54,001 bases of DNA from positions 1 to 54,001 of the forward strand of contig CALMKE010000179.1 in assembly GCA_937867645.1 (NCBI GenBank). The letters are read 5' to 3'. A program made the position numbers and the translations under genes. Each line of letters opens with the position of its first letter. Within the stretch, counting starts at the first letter, position 1. The stretch is from an uncultured Gemmatimonadota bacterium. Lineage in GTDB: Bacteria > Gemmatimonadota > Gemmatimonadetes > Gemmatimonadales > Gemmatimonadaceae. The notes under the pieces were generated by a model. It made no database searches and was not told where the DNA came from. It was given only the letters and a program-made list of their open reading frames with translations. Below, piece after piece: positions 23,612-30,783 of the stretch.

Positions 23612-26083
23612 ATGCCACGCTCTTTCGCCGCCCTGATCGGACTCCTGACCCTCATGGCCGCCGCGCCGGTTCAGGCGCAGCAGCCGCCGGCACGACCCGC
23701 CGGCCCGCCCCCCGTGGGCCCGGGAGAGGTGCGTGGCGTTGTATTGGCGGAGGGCGACAACGCCCCCGTCGCCGGCGCTACCATTACCGTTCGCGCGAAG
23801 CGTGACTCCTCGCTCGTCACCGGAGCGATCGCCAAGGACGACGGCAGCTTTCGCGTACAGGGACTCCGTCCCGGCACCTACTACCTCAGAATCACCCAGC
23901 TCGGCTTCAGCCCGCGCACCACGCCCGATTTCAGCGTGACACCGGAGAAGCTGACCACGACGATCGAGGGCATCCGCCTGCCGCGCGTCGCGGTCGAGTT
24001 GTCCACGGTCGAAGTGGCCGCCGAGCGTGCCGCCGTAGTCATCGAGCCGGATCGCAACAGCTACCAGGCCAAGCAGGTGGCCCCGGCCGCGACCAACGCG
24101 AGCGAAGTGCTCCAGGCCACGCCATCGGTCGAAGTTGACGGCGACGGCAAGGTGAGCCTGCGCGGGAACGAGAACGTTGCGATCCAGATCAACGGACGCC
24201 CCGCCCCGATCCGCGGCGAGCAGCTCGGCGCATACCTCAAGGGACTCCCGGCGAACATCGTCGAGAGAATCGAAGTCGTCCCGACGCCGTCCGCGCGCCA
24301 CGACCCCGAAGGCATGGCCGGCATCATCAATATCGTCTTGAAAGAGAACGTGGACCTTGGTCTCAGCGGCGGATTCAACGCCGGCGGGTCCCCGTCGCAG
24401 CGCTACAACGCGAGCGGCAACCTCGGCTACCAGGAAGGCCGCTTCACACTCTTCACCAGCTACGGCTTCAACTCCGACAGGCGTCACATCATAGGCATCA
24501 ACGACCGCGAGCGGCGCGACGCCTCGTTCAACCCGCTGTCGTTCACCGAGCAGGACATCGCGGGCGAGGCCGGCAACGCCGGACACAATTTCAATGTCAA
24601 CCTCGACTTCAAGCCCAACAAGCGCGACGTCATCTCGAACATCCTGTCGCTGAATCGCCGCCGCGGTACCGACGAGTCGATCGTGGGCTTCACGGAGCTG
24701 AATGGCAGCCGCTCGGAGACGGACCGGTACAACCGCCTCCGTGACGCCGATGTCACCGGCTTCGTCGCCGACTACACGCTGGCGTTCCGCCGGACGATCG
24801 AGGCGAGAAAGCACGAGCTTGGCGCGGAGCTTCGGCTGAACCAATCGTCGGACGACGACAACAACACGCTCTGGCGCCAGGCGATTCCGACGAACGACCG
24901 GTCGGAGGGCGAGCGTAACGAGCTGGATGCCCGCACGCGCCAGGCGATCGCGCAGGTCGATTACACGCGAACGCTGCGCGAGCGCACCAAGCTCGAGACG
25001 GGCTACAAAGGAACGTCGCGCTGGCTGGACCGCGACTATTCGGTCCTCAAGGACGCGGCCGGCTCGGGCGACTGGGCGCTGGACGGCACGCTGAGCAATT
25101 CCTTCGAGTTCGACGAGCAGGTCCACGCCGTGTACGGCGTGCTGAGCCAGGGCGTGGGCAAGTTCGAGCTACAGGGTGGGCTCCGCGGCGAGCGCGCCAG
25201 CCGTGATTTCCGGCTGGCTGCAGAGAGCTACCCTTACAACTACACCAGCCTCTTCCCGAGCGCAGTAGTGAACTACAAGGTCAGCGACGCGACACAGCTC
25301 AAGTTGGCGTACTCGCGCCGCGTCCGCCGTCCGGGGACGCAGGAGCTCAACCCGTTTCCGCAGTTCTTCGACGTGCAGAACGTGTTCATCGGCAACCCGA
25401 ACCTGGACCCCGAGTACACTGACGCGTTCGAGGCCGGCTACACCCGGACGTTCAAGCTCGGCACGCTGCAGGTGTCGCCGTTCTATCGCCGCACGACCGA
25501 CATCATCCGGGTCGAGATAGACGCCAACGACACGTTCCAGGGACGCGAGGTGACCTCGGTCAGGTTCAGGAATCTGGCGACGGGAACGTCGTGGGGAACG
25601 GACGTCAACGGCTCGCTCAGGCTCGGCCCCAGGTTCACCGGGTTCGGCGGGTTCAACGTCTTCAAGATGGTCACGGACGGCGGATCGGCGTCGGCGCTGG
25701 CATCGAACGGCGTGACGTGGGCGGCGCGTATCAACGGCACGACACAGCTGCGGGACGACCTGAGCCTGCAAGCGATGTACTTCTATCGCGCTCCGATGCA
25801 GCAGGAAGGCTACAAGTTCGCCGGGATGCAGTTCGCGAACGTCGTCCTGCGGAAGAAGATCAACGGCGAGAAGAGCAGCCTGTCGCTGCGCCTCACGGAT
25901 CCGTTCAACTCGCAGCTGTTCCGGGTGAAGGTCAGCAACGACGACCTGGTTCAGTTCACCGAGCGGAGGTTCGGCGCGCGGGCGATGTACCTGCAGTACC
26001 AGATGTCCTTCGGGCAGGCGCCGCGGGTCAGGCAGCCGACGGTGCAGCCGCCGCCCGAGCCGCAGACCGGCTTCGCCCAGTAA
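23612..26083 (+). CDS. TonB-dependent-receptor-like outer-membrane beta-barrel protein
   Basis: ATG 23612 gives 823 residues with a signal peptide (FAALIGLLTLMAAAPVQA-QQ). A Pro-rich linker precedes a carboxypeptidase-regulatory-like beta-sandwich (VRGVVLAEGDNAPVAGATITV) near residues 35-110. A plug-like region follows, with SEVLQATPSVEVDGDGKVSLRGNEN and ERIEVVPTPSARHDPEGMAGIIN, then a long barrel rich in aromatic, alternating strands. The layout fits the OMP_b-brl_3 group related to SusC/TonB receptors. The final residues are PQTGFAQ, lacking a standard terminal Phe by one position. An in-frame extension upstream exists but lacks a ribosome site and would bury the signal peptide. Confidence 0.88.
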   Translation: MPRSFAALIGLLTLMAAAPVQAQQPPARPAGPPPVGPGEVRGVVLAEGDNAPVAGATITVRAKRDSSLVTGAIAKDDGSFRVQGLRPGTYYLRITQLGFSPRTTPDFSVTPEKLTTTIEGIRLPRVAVELSTVEVAAERAAVVIEPDRNSYQAKQVAPAATNASEVLQATPSVEVDGDGKVSLRGNENVAIQINGRPAPIRGEQLGAYLKGLPANIVERIEVVPTPSARHDPEGMAGIINIVLKENVDLGLSGGFNAGGSPSQRYNASGNLGYQEGRFTLFTSYGFNSDRRHIIGINDRERRDASFNPLSFTEQDIAGEAGNAGHNFNVNLDFKPNKRDVISNILSLNRRRGTDESIVGFTELNGSRSETDRYNRLRDADVTGFVADYTLAFRRTIEARKHELGAELRLNQSSDDDNNTLWRQAIPTNDRSEGERNELDARTRQAIAQVDYTRTLRERTKLETGYKGTSRWLDRDYSVLKDAAGSGDWALDGTLSNSFEFDEQVHAVYGVLSQGVGKFELQGGLRGERASRDFRLAAESYPYNYTSLFPSAVVNYKVSDATQLKLAYSRRVRRPGTQELNPFPQFFDVQNVFIGNPNLDPEYTDAFEAGYTRTFKLGTLQVSPFYRRTTDIIRVEIDANDTFQGREVTSVRFRNLATGTSWGTDVNGSLRLGPRFTGFGGFNVFKMVTDGGSASALASNGVTWAARINGTTQLRDDLSLQAMYFYRAPMQQEGYKFAGMQFANVVLRKKINGEKSSLSLRLTDPFNSQLFRVKVSNDDLVQFTERRFGARAMYLQYQMSFGQAPRVRQPTVQPPPEPQTGFAQ

Positions 26084-26110
26084 GTAAAGGTCGAATAGAC
26101 CGCGGTTAGG

Positions 26111-26156
26111 AGGCCCCTTCTCCTTCGACCCCCTTGGGCCCGAGGAGGAGGGGCTT
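26111..26156 (+). terminator. Strong hairpin after the barrel gene
   Basis: A 12-bp stem (26113-26124 with 26143-26154, one G-U pair), extendable by two pairs, with a GC-rich inner loop. No U-run follows, so it is either a poor intrinsic terminator or an RNA-stabilising hairpin. Confidence 0.5.
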
Positions 26157-26217
26157 CTGGCATTCACATTGCCTTTGAAGCGGTCTCTAACGACTTCATC
26201 ATGCGCCCGGGGGGCAT

Positions 26218-26583
26218 ATGCGCGGCAGATCTCTTTTGACGGCAGCGGTCACGCTCGTTCTTTTCACGGGCTGCAGCAACATGGGCTCAATCGGCAATAT
26301 CCTCGGCTCGGTCCTCGGCGGAATGGGCGGGCAGCAGCAACAGCAGCAGATAGAAGCCGAGATCACCCAGGTGGACCCGAACAACGGACGGATCTACGTC
26401 CGCACGCAGGACGGCCAGACCGGCGCGATCCGCGTGGACAGCCAGACGCAGGTCGTGTACAACAACCAGCGCTACCCCGTGACGGCGCTCGAGCGCGGCG
26501 ACGTCGTGCGAATCCAGCTGCAGCAGACGCAGAACAACGAGCTGTACGCGACGCGCATAGACGTGCTGCGAAGCGCCAGATAG
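26218..26583 (+). CDS. Small lipoprotein with DUF5666-like domain
   Basis: 121 residues: signal peptide MRGRSLLTAAVTLVLFTGC with lipobox LFTGC, a Gly/Gln-rich linker (six Gln in a row), then a small beta domain (EAEITQVDPNNGRIYVRTQDGQ) ending ELYATRIDVLRSAR. This resembles DUF5666-type OB-like domains of unknown function. It lies 61 bases after the barrel-gene hairpin. Confidence 0.75.
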   Translation: MRGRSLLTAAVTLVLFTGCSNMGSIGNILGSVLGGMGGQQQQQQIEAEITQVDPNNGRIYVRTQDGQTGAIRVDSQTQVVYNNQRYPVTALERGDVVRIQLQQTQNNELYATRIDVLRSAR

Positions 26584-26626
26584 CGGGGCGGCGCGCGCGG
26601 GCTGACGCGCCGGAGCGGCGCGCAGG

Positions 26627-27148
26627 ATGGTGACGCCGACGCGCACGCGGGCATGGGCGGCGATGGCGGCCATCGCGCTCGCCGCACCTGCATGCTCGCG
26701 GGAAGAAGCACCACCGGCGACTCCCGACACGTACGCCGGGAGCGCCGATTCGGTGGAGCCCGAGCTCCCGTCGGATCGGGGGTTTCTGGACCCCAACCTG
26801 GCCACGGCGGCCGCTCTCACGGCACTGCCTGGAATGAGTGACTCGGTCGCGCTCGCGGTCATACGCGACCGCCCGTACGCCAGCATGCTGGCCCTGGACA
26901 GGGTGCTGGCGCGGCACATGACCCGCGCGTGGCGGGACTCGGTCTACACGCGCGTATGGATTCCCCTCGACCTGAATACCGCGAGCTCGGACGAGATCGC
27001 CCTGATTCCCGGCGTGGATGCCCGTCTCCGGCAGGAGCTCGAGGAGTACAGGCCATACGACGGCGTGGAGGCGTTCAGGCGGGACCTCGGGTACCTGCTG
27101 GGCCCGGACGAAACCGCCCGCCTGGAACGGTACATAACCCTCCCGTGA
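26627..27148 (+). CDS. Lipoprotein with helix-hairpin-helix motifs (ComEA-like)
   Basis: 173 residues. The signal peptide MAAIALAAPAC ends in a Cys after a LAAPAC lipobox, followed by a Pro/Glu/Ser-rich linker. Two helix-hairpin-helix-like segments follow: DPNLATAAALTALPGMSDSVALAVI and LNTASSDEIALIPGVDARLRQELEEY. HhH pairs of this kind bind DNA in ComEA, but ComEA is usually membrane-anchored and shorter. A DNA-binding or structural role at the envelope is inference. Confidence 0.78.
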   Translation: MVTPTRTRAWAAMAAIALAAPACSREEAPPATPDTYAGSADSVEPELPSDRGFLDPNLATAAALTALPGMSDSVALAVIRDRPYASMLALDRVLARHMTRAWRDSVYTRVWIPLDLNTASSDEIALIPGVDARLRQELEEYRPYDGVEAFRRDLGYLLGPDETARLERYITLP

Positions 27149-27254
27149 GCGGCGACGGCGGCGCGCGGTGATTGCGCGCGCGGGCCGGACGCGTTCAATT
27201 CGTGCCGTTGGCCGCAGGTTGGGACAGTACCCACCGACCCATTGAGGAGGCATC

Positions 27255-27818
27255 ATGGTTTCGCTGACGTCGCTGTTGATCCCGATCGTCGTCTCCGCAG
27301 TCGTGGTGTTTCTCGTGAGCTTCGTGCTGCACATGCTCATCCCCTTCCACAAGAACGACATCAGGAAGATCCCGCAGGAAGACGAGTTCCTCGCCATGGT
27401 GCGCGGACTCAACCTGCCAAAGGGTGATTACGCCGCGCCCCACGCCGACTCCCCGGCGGCGATGAAGGACCCCGTGTTCATGGAGAAGCGTAACAACGGA
27501 CCGATCGTCATCATGACCACGACTCCCGGTGGCGCCCCGCCGATGTCTGCGCACCTCACGAAGTGGTTCATCTACTGCGTCGTCGTGTCCATCTTCGCGG
27601 CCTACATCGCGAGCCGCACGCTGGCGCCCGGGACCGAATACGTGCAGGTCTTCCGCGTTGTCGGCACGACGGCATTCATGGGCTACGCGCTCGCGCTGGT
27701 GCAGAACTGGATCTGGTGGATGAAGGACGGGGGCGCGACCTTCCGCTCGATGATCGACGGGCTGGCTTACGCACTGGCGACGGCTGGTGTCTTCGGCTCC
27801 ATGTGGCCGGCCGCGTAA
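27255..27818 (+). CDS. Conserved hypothetical membrane protein
   Basis: 187 residues with a GAGGAGG ribosome site seven bases before the ATG. Membrane segments: LLIPIVVSAVVVFLVSFVLHM near residues 8-28, then KWFIYCVVVSIFAAYIA, VFRVVGTTAFMGYALALV and LATAGVFGSMW in the C-terminal half. A His/Phe/Lys-rich loop with FHKNDIRKIPQEDEFL follows the first segment. I do not recognise the family. Confidence 0.75.
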   Translation: MVSLTSLLIPIVVSAVVVFLVSFVLHMLIPFHKNDIRKIPQEDEFLAMVRGLNLPKGDYAAPHADSPAAMKDPVFMEKRNNGPIVIMTTTPGGAPPMSAHLTKWFIYCVVVSIFAAYIASRTLAPGTEYVQVFRVVGTTAFMGYALALVQNWIWWMKDGGATFRSMIDGLAYALATAGVFGSMWPAA

Positions 27819-27892
27819 TCGCGGCGCGCGACCGTTTATAATGAGTGGTGCGGCAGGTCACCGATAATCAGGGCGGAGCGGAGGCTCTCTAA

Positions 27893-28072
27893 TTGGCGAG
27901 AAAACCCAACTACGATTTCGAGAAGCGCAGGAAAGAGATGGACCGCAAGGCAAAGAAGGACGCCAAGCGTGATGAAAAGCTGCGACGCAAGGAAGAAGGA
28001 GCAGTCAACGACGCCTACCCTCCGGTGACCGAGGCCGACGATCTCGGGCCGGCAACGCCGGACCCGGACTGA
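27893..28072 (+). CDS. Small basic conserved protein, TTG start
   Basis: 59 residues beginning ARKPNYDFEKRRKEMDRKAK after TTG 27893-27895, with GGAGG eight bases upstream and no ATG in frame. The very charged Lys/Glu/Asp/Arg-rich body and PNYDFEKRRKE start are shared by a family of short proteins annotated as hypothetical in many bacteria. A perfect TATAAT box (27837-27842) lies upstream but without a good -35. Function unknown; perhaps ribosome or RNA associated by charge, which is only a guess. Confidence 0.7.
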   Translation: MARKPNYDFEKRRKEMDRKAKKDAKRDEKLRRKEEGAVNDAYPPVTEADDLGPATPDPD

Positions 28073-28106
28073 GAACGAGCGACCCAGCCGTTCGCCGCTA
28101 CGGCGC

Positions 28107-28517
28107 GTGCCTTTCGCCTTCGAGATCCCACCCGGTGAGCTGACCGTAAGAGCCTCCCGCGCCTCGGGCGCGGGAGGCCAGCACGTGAACAAGACGTCGT
28201 CGCGGGTCGAAGTCGTCTGGAATGTCGCGGAGTCCCGCGCGCTTACACCCGAAGACAGGAGCTGGCTGCTACGCAGGCTCGCCAGCCGGCTCAGCGCCGA
28301 CGGCACCCTTCGCGTGGTGGCCAGCGACACGCGCAGCCAGCTGCGCAACCGGGACATAGCCATGGAGCGAATGGCCGAAGTGGTGCGGACCGCGCTGGTC
28401 CGCCCGAAGAAGCGCAAGCCGACCAAGCCCTCGCGCGCCGCTCTCCGAGCGCGGGTCGAAGCCAAGAAGCGCCGCTCTCTCAAGAAGAAGCTGCGCCGAA
28501 GCGACACCGACGAATGA
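28107..28517 (+). CDS. arfB: Alternative ribosome-rescue peptidyl-tRNA hydrolase
   Basis: 136 residues with the class I release-factor domain: GGQ at about 23-25 in [19 protein letters not shown], and a basic C-terminal tail ([16 protein letters not shown]) that enters the empty mRNA channel. ArfB frees ribosomes stalled without a stop codon. The start is GTG 28107. It overlaps the SDR gene by four bases, and the small TTG gene lies 34 bases upstream. Confidence 0.92.
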   Translation: MPFAFEIPPGELTVRASRASGAGGQHVNKTSSRVEVVWNVAESRALTPEDRSWLLRRLASRLSADGTLRVVASDTRSQLRNRDIAMERMAEVVRTALVRPKKRKPTKPSRAALRARVEAKKRRSLKKKLRRSDTDE

Positions 28518-30043
28518 AGCCCAAGCCGATAGATCCATCGCAGCTCCGCGCCGCCGTGGAGCTGCTCGAGTCCATTGTGGACGACCGCGCCACGCTCGCC
28601 GGAATCCCGGAGGAAGACCGGAAGCGGCTGCTGCAGGCCGCGGGCAAGGTTTCCCGGCCCGACGCGATCGATCGCCGCCGGCTGCTCAAGGCATCGAACC
28701 GGAAGCGCAAAGCCGAGAAGGTGCAGCGCGAGGAAGACACGTTCGCCGCCACCGGCATCCGCAAGCTCCGCAGCGCGCCCGTCTTCAATACGCCCAATGC
28801 GTTCGCGCCGGAGAATTTCGAGCAGCAGGAAGTCGAAGGCGATCCTGATTTCCGCGAGACGGTCGAGCCGCAGCACTGCTACGTCTGCAAGAAGTTCTAC
28901 ACGCAGGTCCATCACTTCTACGACCAGCTCTGCCCCGAGTGCGCCGAGTTCAACTACTTCAAGCGCACCGAGCTCGCGGACCTGAGCGGACGGGTCGCCC
29001 TGCTCACGGGCGGGCGCGTGAAGATCGGCTACCAGGCGGGGATCAAGCTGCTGCGCTCGGGCGCGCGGCTGATCGTGACGACGCGGTTCCCGCGCGACTC
29101 CGCGGCTCGCTACGCGCGCGAGCCGGACTTCGCGGACTGGGGCGACCGCCTGCAGATCTTCGGACTGGACCTGCGGCATACGCCGAGCGTGGAGGCGTTC
29201 TGCCAGCATCTCCTGACGACCGAGTCACGTCTCGACTTCATCGTCAACAACGCCTGCCAGACCGTCCGCCGTCCGCCGGATTTCTACGAGCACATGCTGG
29301 AGGACGAGCGGGCTTCCCTCTCCACGCTACCGCCCGCCGCGCGCAAGCTACTCGGCGCCCACGAAGGACTTCGCAGCGCGAATATCCTCGGCGGCGGCGA
29401 AACCCCCGTGACCCGGCACGCAGCCGGCGCGATCGGCCTGACGCACGCGCCGGAGCTGTCGCAGGTGGCGCTGCTGCCCGATGACATCGTCGCCGACAAG
29501 CGGCTGTTCCCGCAGGGGCAGCTCGACAAGGACCTGCAGCAGGTGGACCTGCGCGGACGCAATTCCTGGCGATTGCTCATGGCGGAGGTGCCGTCAGTGG
29601 AGCTGCTGGAGGTGCACCTGGTCAACGCGATCGCCCCGTTCCTCATCAACGCGCGGCTCAAGCCGCTCATGACCCGCACGCCGGAACGCGACAAGCATAT
29701 CGTCAACGTGTCGGCGGTGGAGGGACAGTTCTATCGCCGGTTCAAGACCACGCGGCATCCGCACACGAACATGGCGAAAGCCGCGCTGAACATGATGACG
29801 CGCACTTCCGCCGCCGACTATCACGCCGACGGCATCCACATGAACAGCATCGACACCGGGTGGGTCACGGACGAAGATCCGGTCGAGATCGCGACCCGCA
29901 AGACGGCGGAGCACCGGTTTCATCCGCCGCTGGACATCGTTGACGGTGCCGCTCGGATCGTGGACCCGATCATCGCGGGGTTCAATACCGGGGAGCACGT
30001 GTGGGGGAAGTTTTTGAAGGATTACATGCCGACAGACTGGTAG
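28514..30043 (+). CDS. SDR-family oxidoreductase with N-terminal extension and Cys4 zinc site
   Basis: 509 residues. An N-terminal charged region of about 115 residues is followed by a CxxC...CxxC pair (Cys122/125 and Cys140/143) with nearby His, likely a zinc ribbon. The Rossmann fold begins near 160 with [10 protein letters not shown] instead of the usual TGxxxGIG. NNAC near 265 replaces NNAG. Ser is kept in IVNVSAVEG, but the catalytic Tyr of YxxxK is Thr418 (TNMAK, Lys422). The gene is co-transcribed with arfB. Normal dehydrogenase chemistry is doubtful; it may bind nucleotide without standard catalysis, or use another acid. Confidence 0.8.
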   Translation: MKPKPIDPSQLRAAVELLESIVDDRATLAGIPEEDRKRLLQAAGKVSRPDAIDRRRLLKASNRKRKAEKVQREEDTFAATGIRKLRSAPVFNTPNAFAPENFEQQEVEGDPDFRETVEPQHCYVCKKFYTQVHHFYDQLCPECAEFNYFKRTELADLSGRVALLTGGRVKIGYQAGIKLLRSGARLIVTTRFPRDSAARYAREPDFADWGDRLQIFGLDLRHTPSVEAFCQHLLTTESRLDFIVNNACQTVRRPPDFYEHMLEDERASLSTLPPAARKLLGAHEGLRSANILGGGETPVTRHAAGAIGLTHAPELSQVALLPDDIVADKRLFPQGQLDKDLQQVDLRGRNSWRLLMAEVPSVELLEVHLVNAIAPFLINARLKPLMTRTPERDKHIVNVSAVEGQFYRRFKTTRHPHTNMAKAALNMMTRTSAADYHADGIHMNSIDTGWVTDEDPVEIATRKTAEHRFHPPLDIVDGAARIVDPIIAGFNTGEHVWGKFLKDYMPTDW

Positions 30044-30046
30044 GGC

Positions 30047-30155
30047 GCTGCGTGCTGCGTGCTGCGCGCTCGCAACATCGCGATCTGCGAAAGCCGCCGG
30101 TGGTCCTCGCGGGGGAAGGCAGTGAAGAGTGTTCAGTGAGTAGTTGCCAGTGAGA
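30047..30155. repeat. GCTGCGT array and AGTGTTC-like heptamers
   Basis: Three GCTGCGY heptamers at 30047-30067 start four bases after the SDR gene. Five degenerate AGTGNNN units at 30121-30155 (AGTGAAG, AGTGTTC, AGTGAGT, AGTTGCC, AGTGAGA) precede the next gene. Their complements match the CACTGNN units at 30631-30665. Confidence 0.8.
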
Positions 30156-30162
30156 CAGAGCC

Positions 30163-30222
30163 ATGCCTGAGGACCAGGCGCAGGCTCCATCCATGCCTGA
30201 GGACCAGGCGCAGGCTCCATCC
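30163..30222 (+). repeat. Perfect 30-bp tandem duplication
   Basis: Copies at 30163-30192 and 30193-30222 are identical and in frame, doubling the first ten residues of the hypothetical membrane protein. Two copies of any start codon are created. Confidence 0.97.
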
Positions 30223-30552
30223 CTGCCGGAGTTCCTGGCGGAGAGAGCGCGCAAGGCTTCGGATGGCCGGCTTGCCCTGGATGCGGCGGTCGGGCTTGTC
30301 CTCGCGACAGGCGCCGCGGCGATACGGCCGGGGGGATGGGTGACGCTCGGGTCGGCTGGAGCGTGCTTGGCGGCGTTCGGATTCTGGGGAATTGCCGACC
30401 GGGAGCTGTCCGAGCGGAAACCGGCTCTTGGGCCGGTCGGGATCGCGCTCTTCCAATCGGCCCGCGTCGTCGCCGTCGCGCTAGGCGTGATGGCCGGCTT
30501 AATACTGATCTTCGGGACTCTAGCGGTTACGCTCGGTACTTGGATCAGCTAA
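30163..30552 (+). CDS. Hypothetical membrane protein with tandem N-terminal duplication
   Basis: 129 residues. The first 20 residues are a perfect duplication of MPEDQAQAPS, from a 30-base tandem repeat. Then comes a helix SLPEFLAERARKASDGRLAL and two or three membrane segments (ALDAAVGLVLATGAAAI, ACLAAFGFWGIA, VAVALGVMAGLILIFGTLAV). It is bracketed by GCTGCGT and CACTGAT heptamer arrays. No family recognised. The start ATG has no strong ribosome site; a second ATG at 30193, inside the duplication, is possible. Confidence 0.65.
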   Translation: MPEDQAQAPSMPEDQAQAPSLPEFLAERARKASDGRLALDAAVGLVLATGAAAIRPGGWVTLGSAGACLAAFGFWGIADRELSERKPALGPVGIALFQSARVVAVALGVMAGLILIFGTLAVTLGTWIS

Positions 30553-30561
30553 CCGCGCTGC

Positions 30562-30751
30562 GCGCTGCGTGCTGCGCGCTGCGTACTGCGCGCTAGAGAT
30601 TGCGGCCGGGGGTTGTCGATGGTGCTGGCCCACTGTCATCTGATCACTGATCACCGACACTGCTCACTGTTCTTCCACTGCGCGGAACGCAGGCGCCTTG
30701 AATGTCCCCGATCTCGCGCGGGCGCAGTACGCAGCGCGCAGCACGCAGCGC
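30562..30751. repeat. 30-bp GCTGCGY inverted repeat enclosing CACTGAT-like heptamers
   Basis: Arms 30562-30591 and 30722-30751 are perfect 30-base reverse complements made of heptamers. The 130-base spacer contains CACTGTC, ATCTGAT, CACTGAT, CACCGAC, ACTGCTC, ACTGTTC (30631-30672), a second family. The element occupies nearly all of the 231 bases between the hypothetical gene and the helicase gene. Confidence 0.93.
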
Positions 30752-30783
30752 TTTTCCCAGCAACCCGGTAACATTTCACTAGC

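Noticed and set aside
30163-30222. Sequence duplication as an assembly artefact
   Set aside because: It is possible, but the duplication stays in frame and adjoins repeat arrays prone to slippage, so I kept it as real while noting it should be checked in reads.
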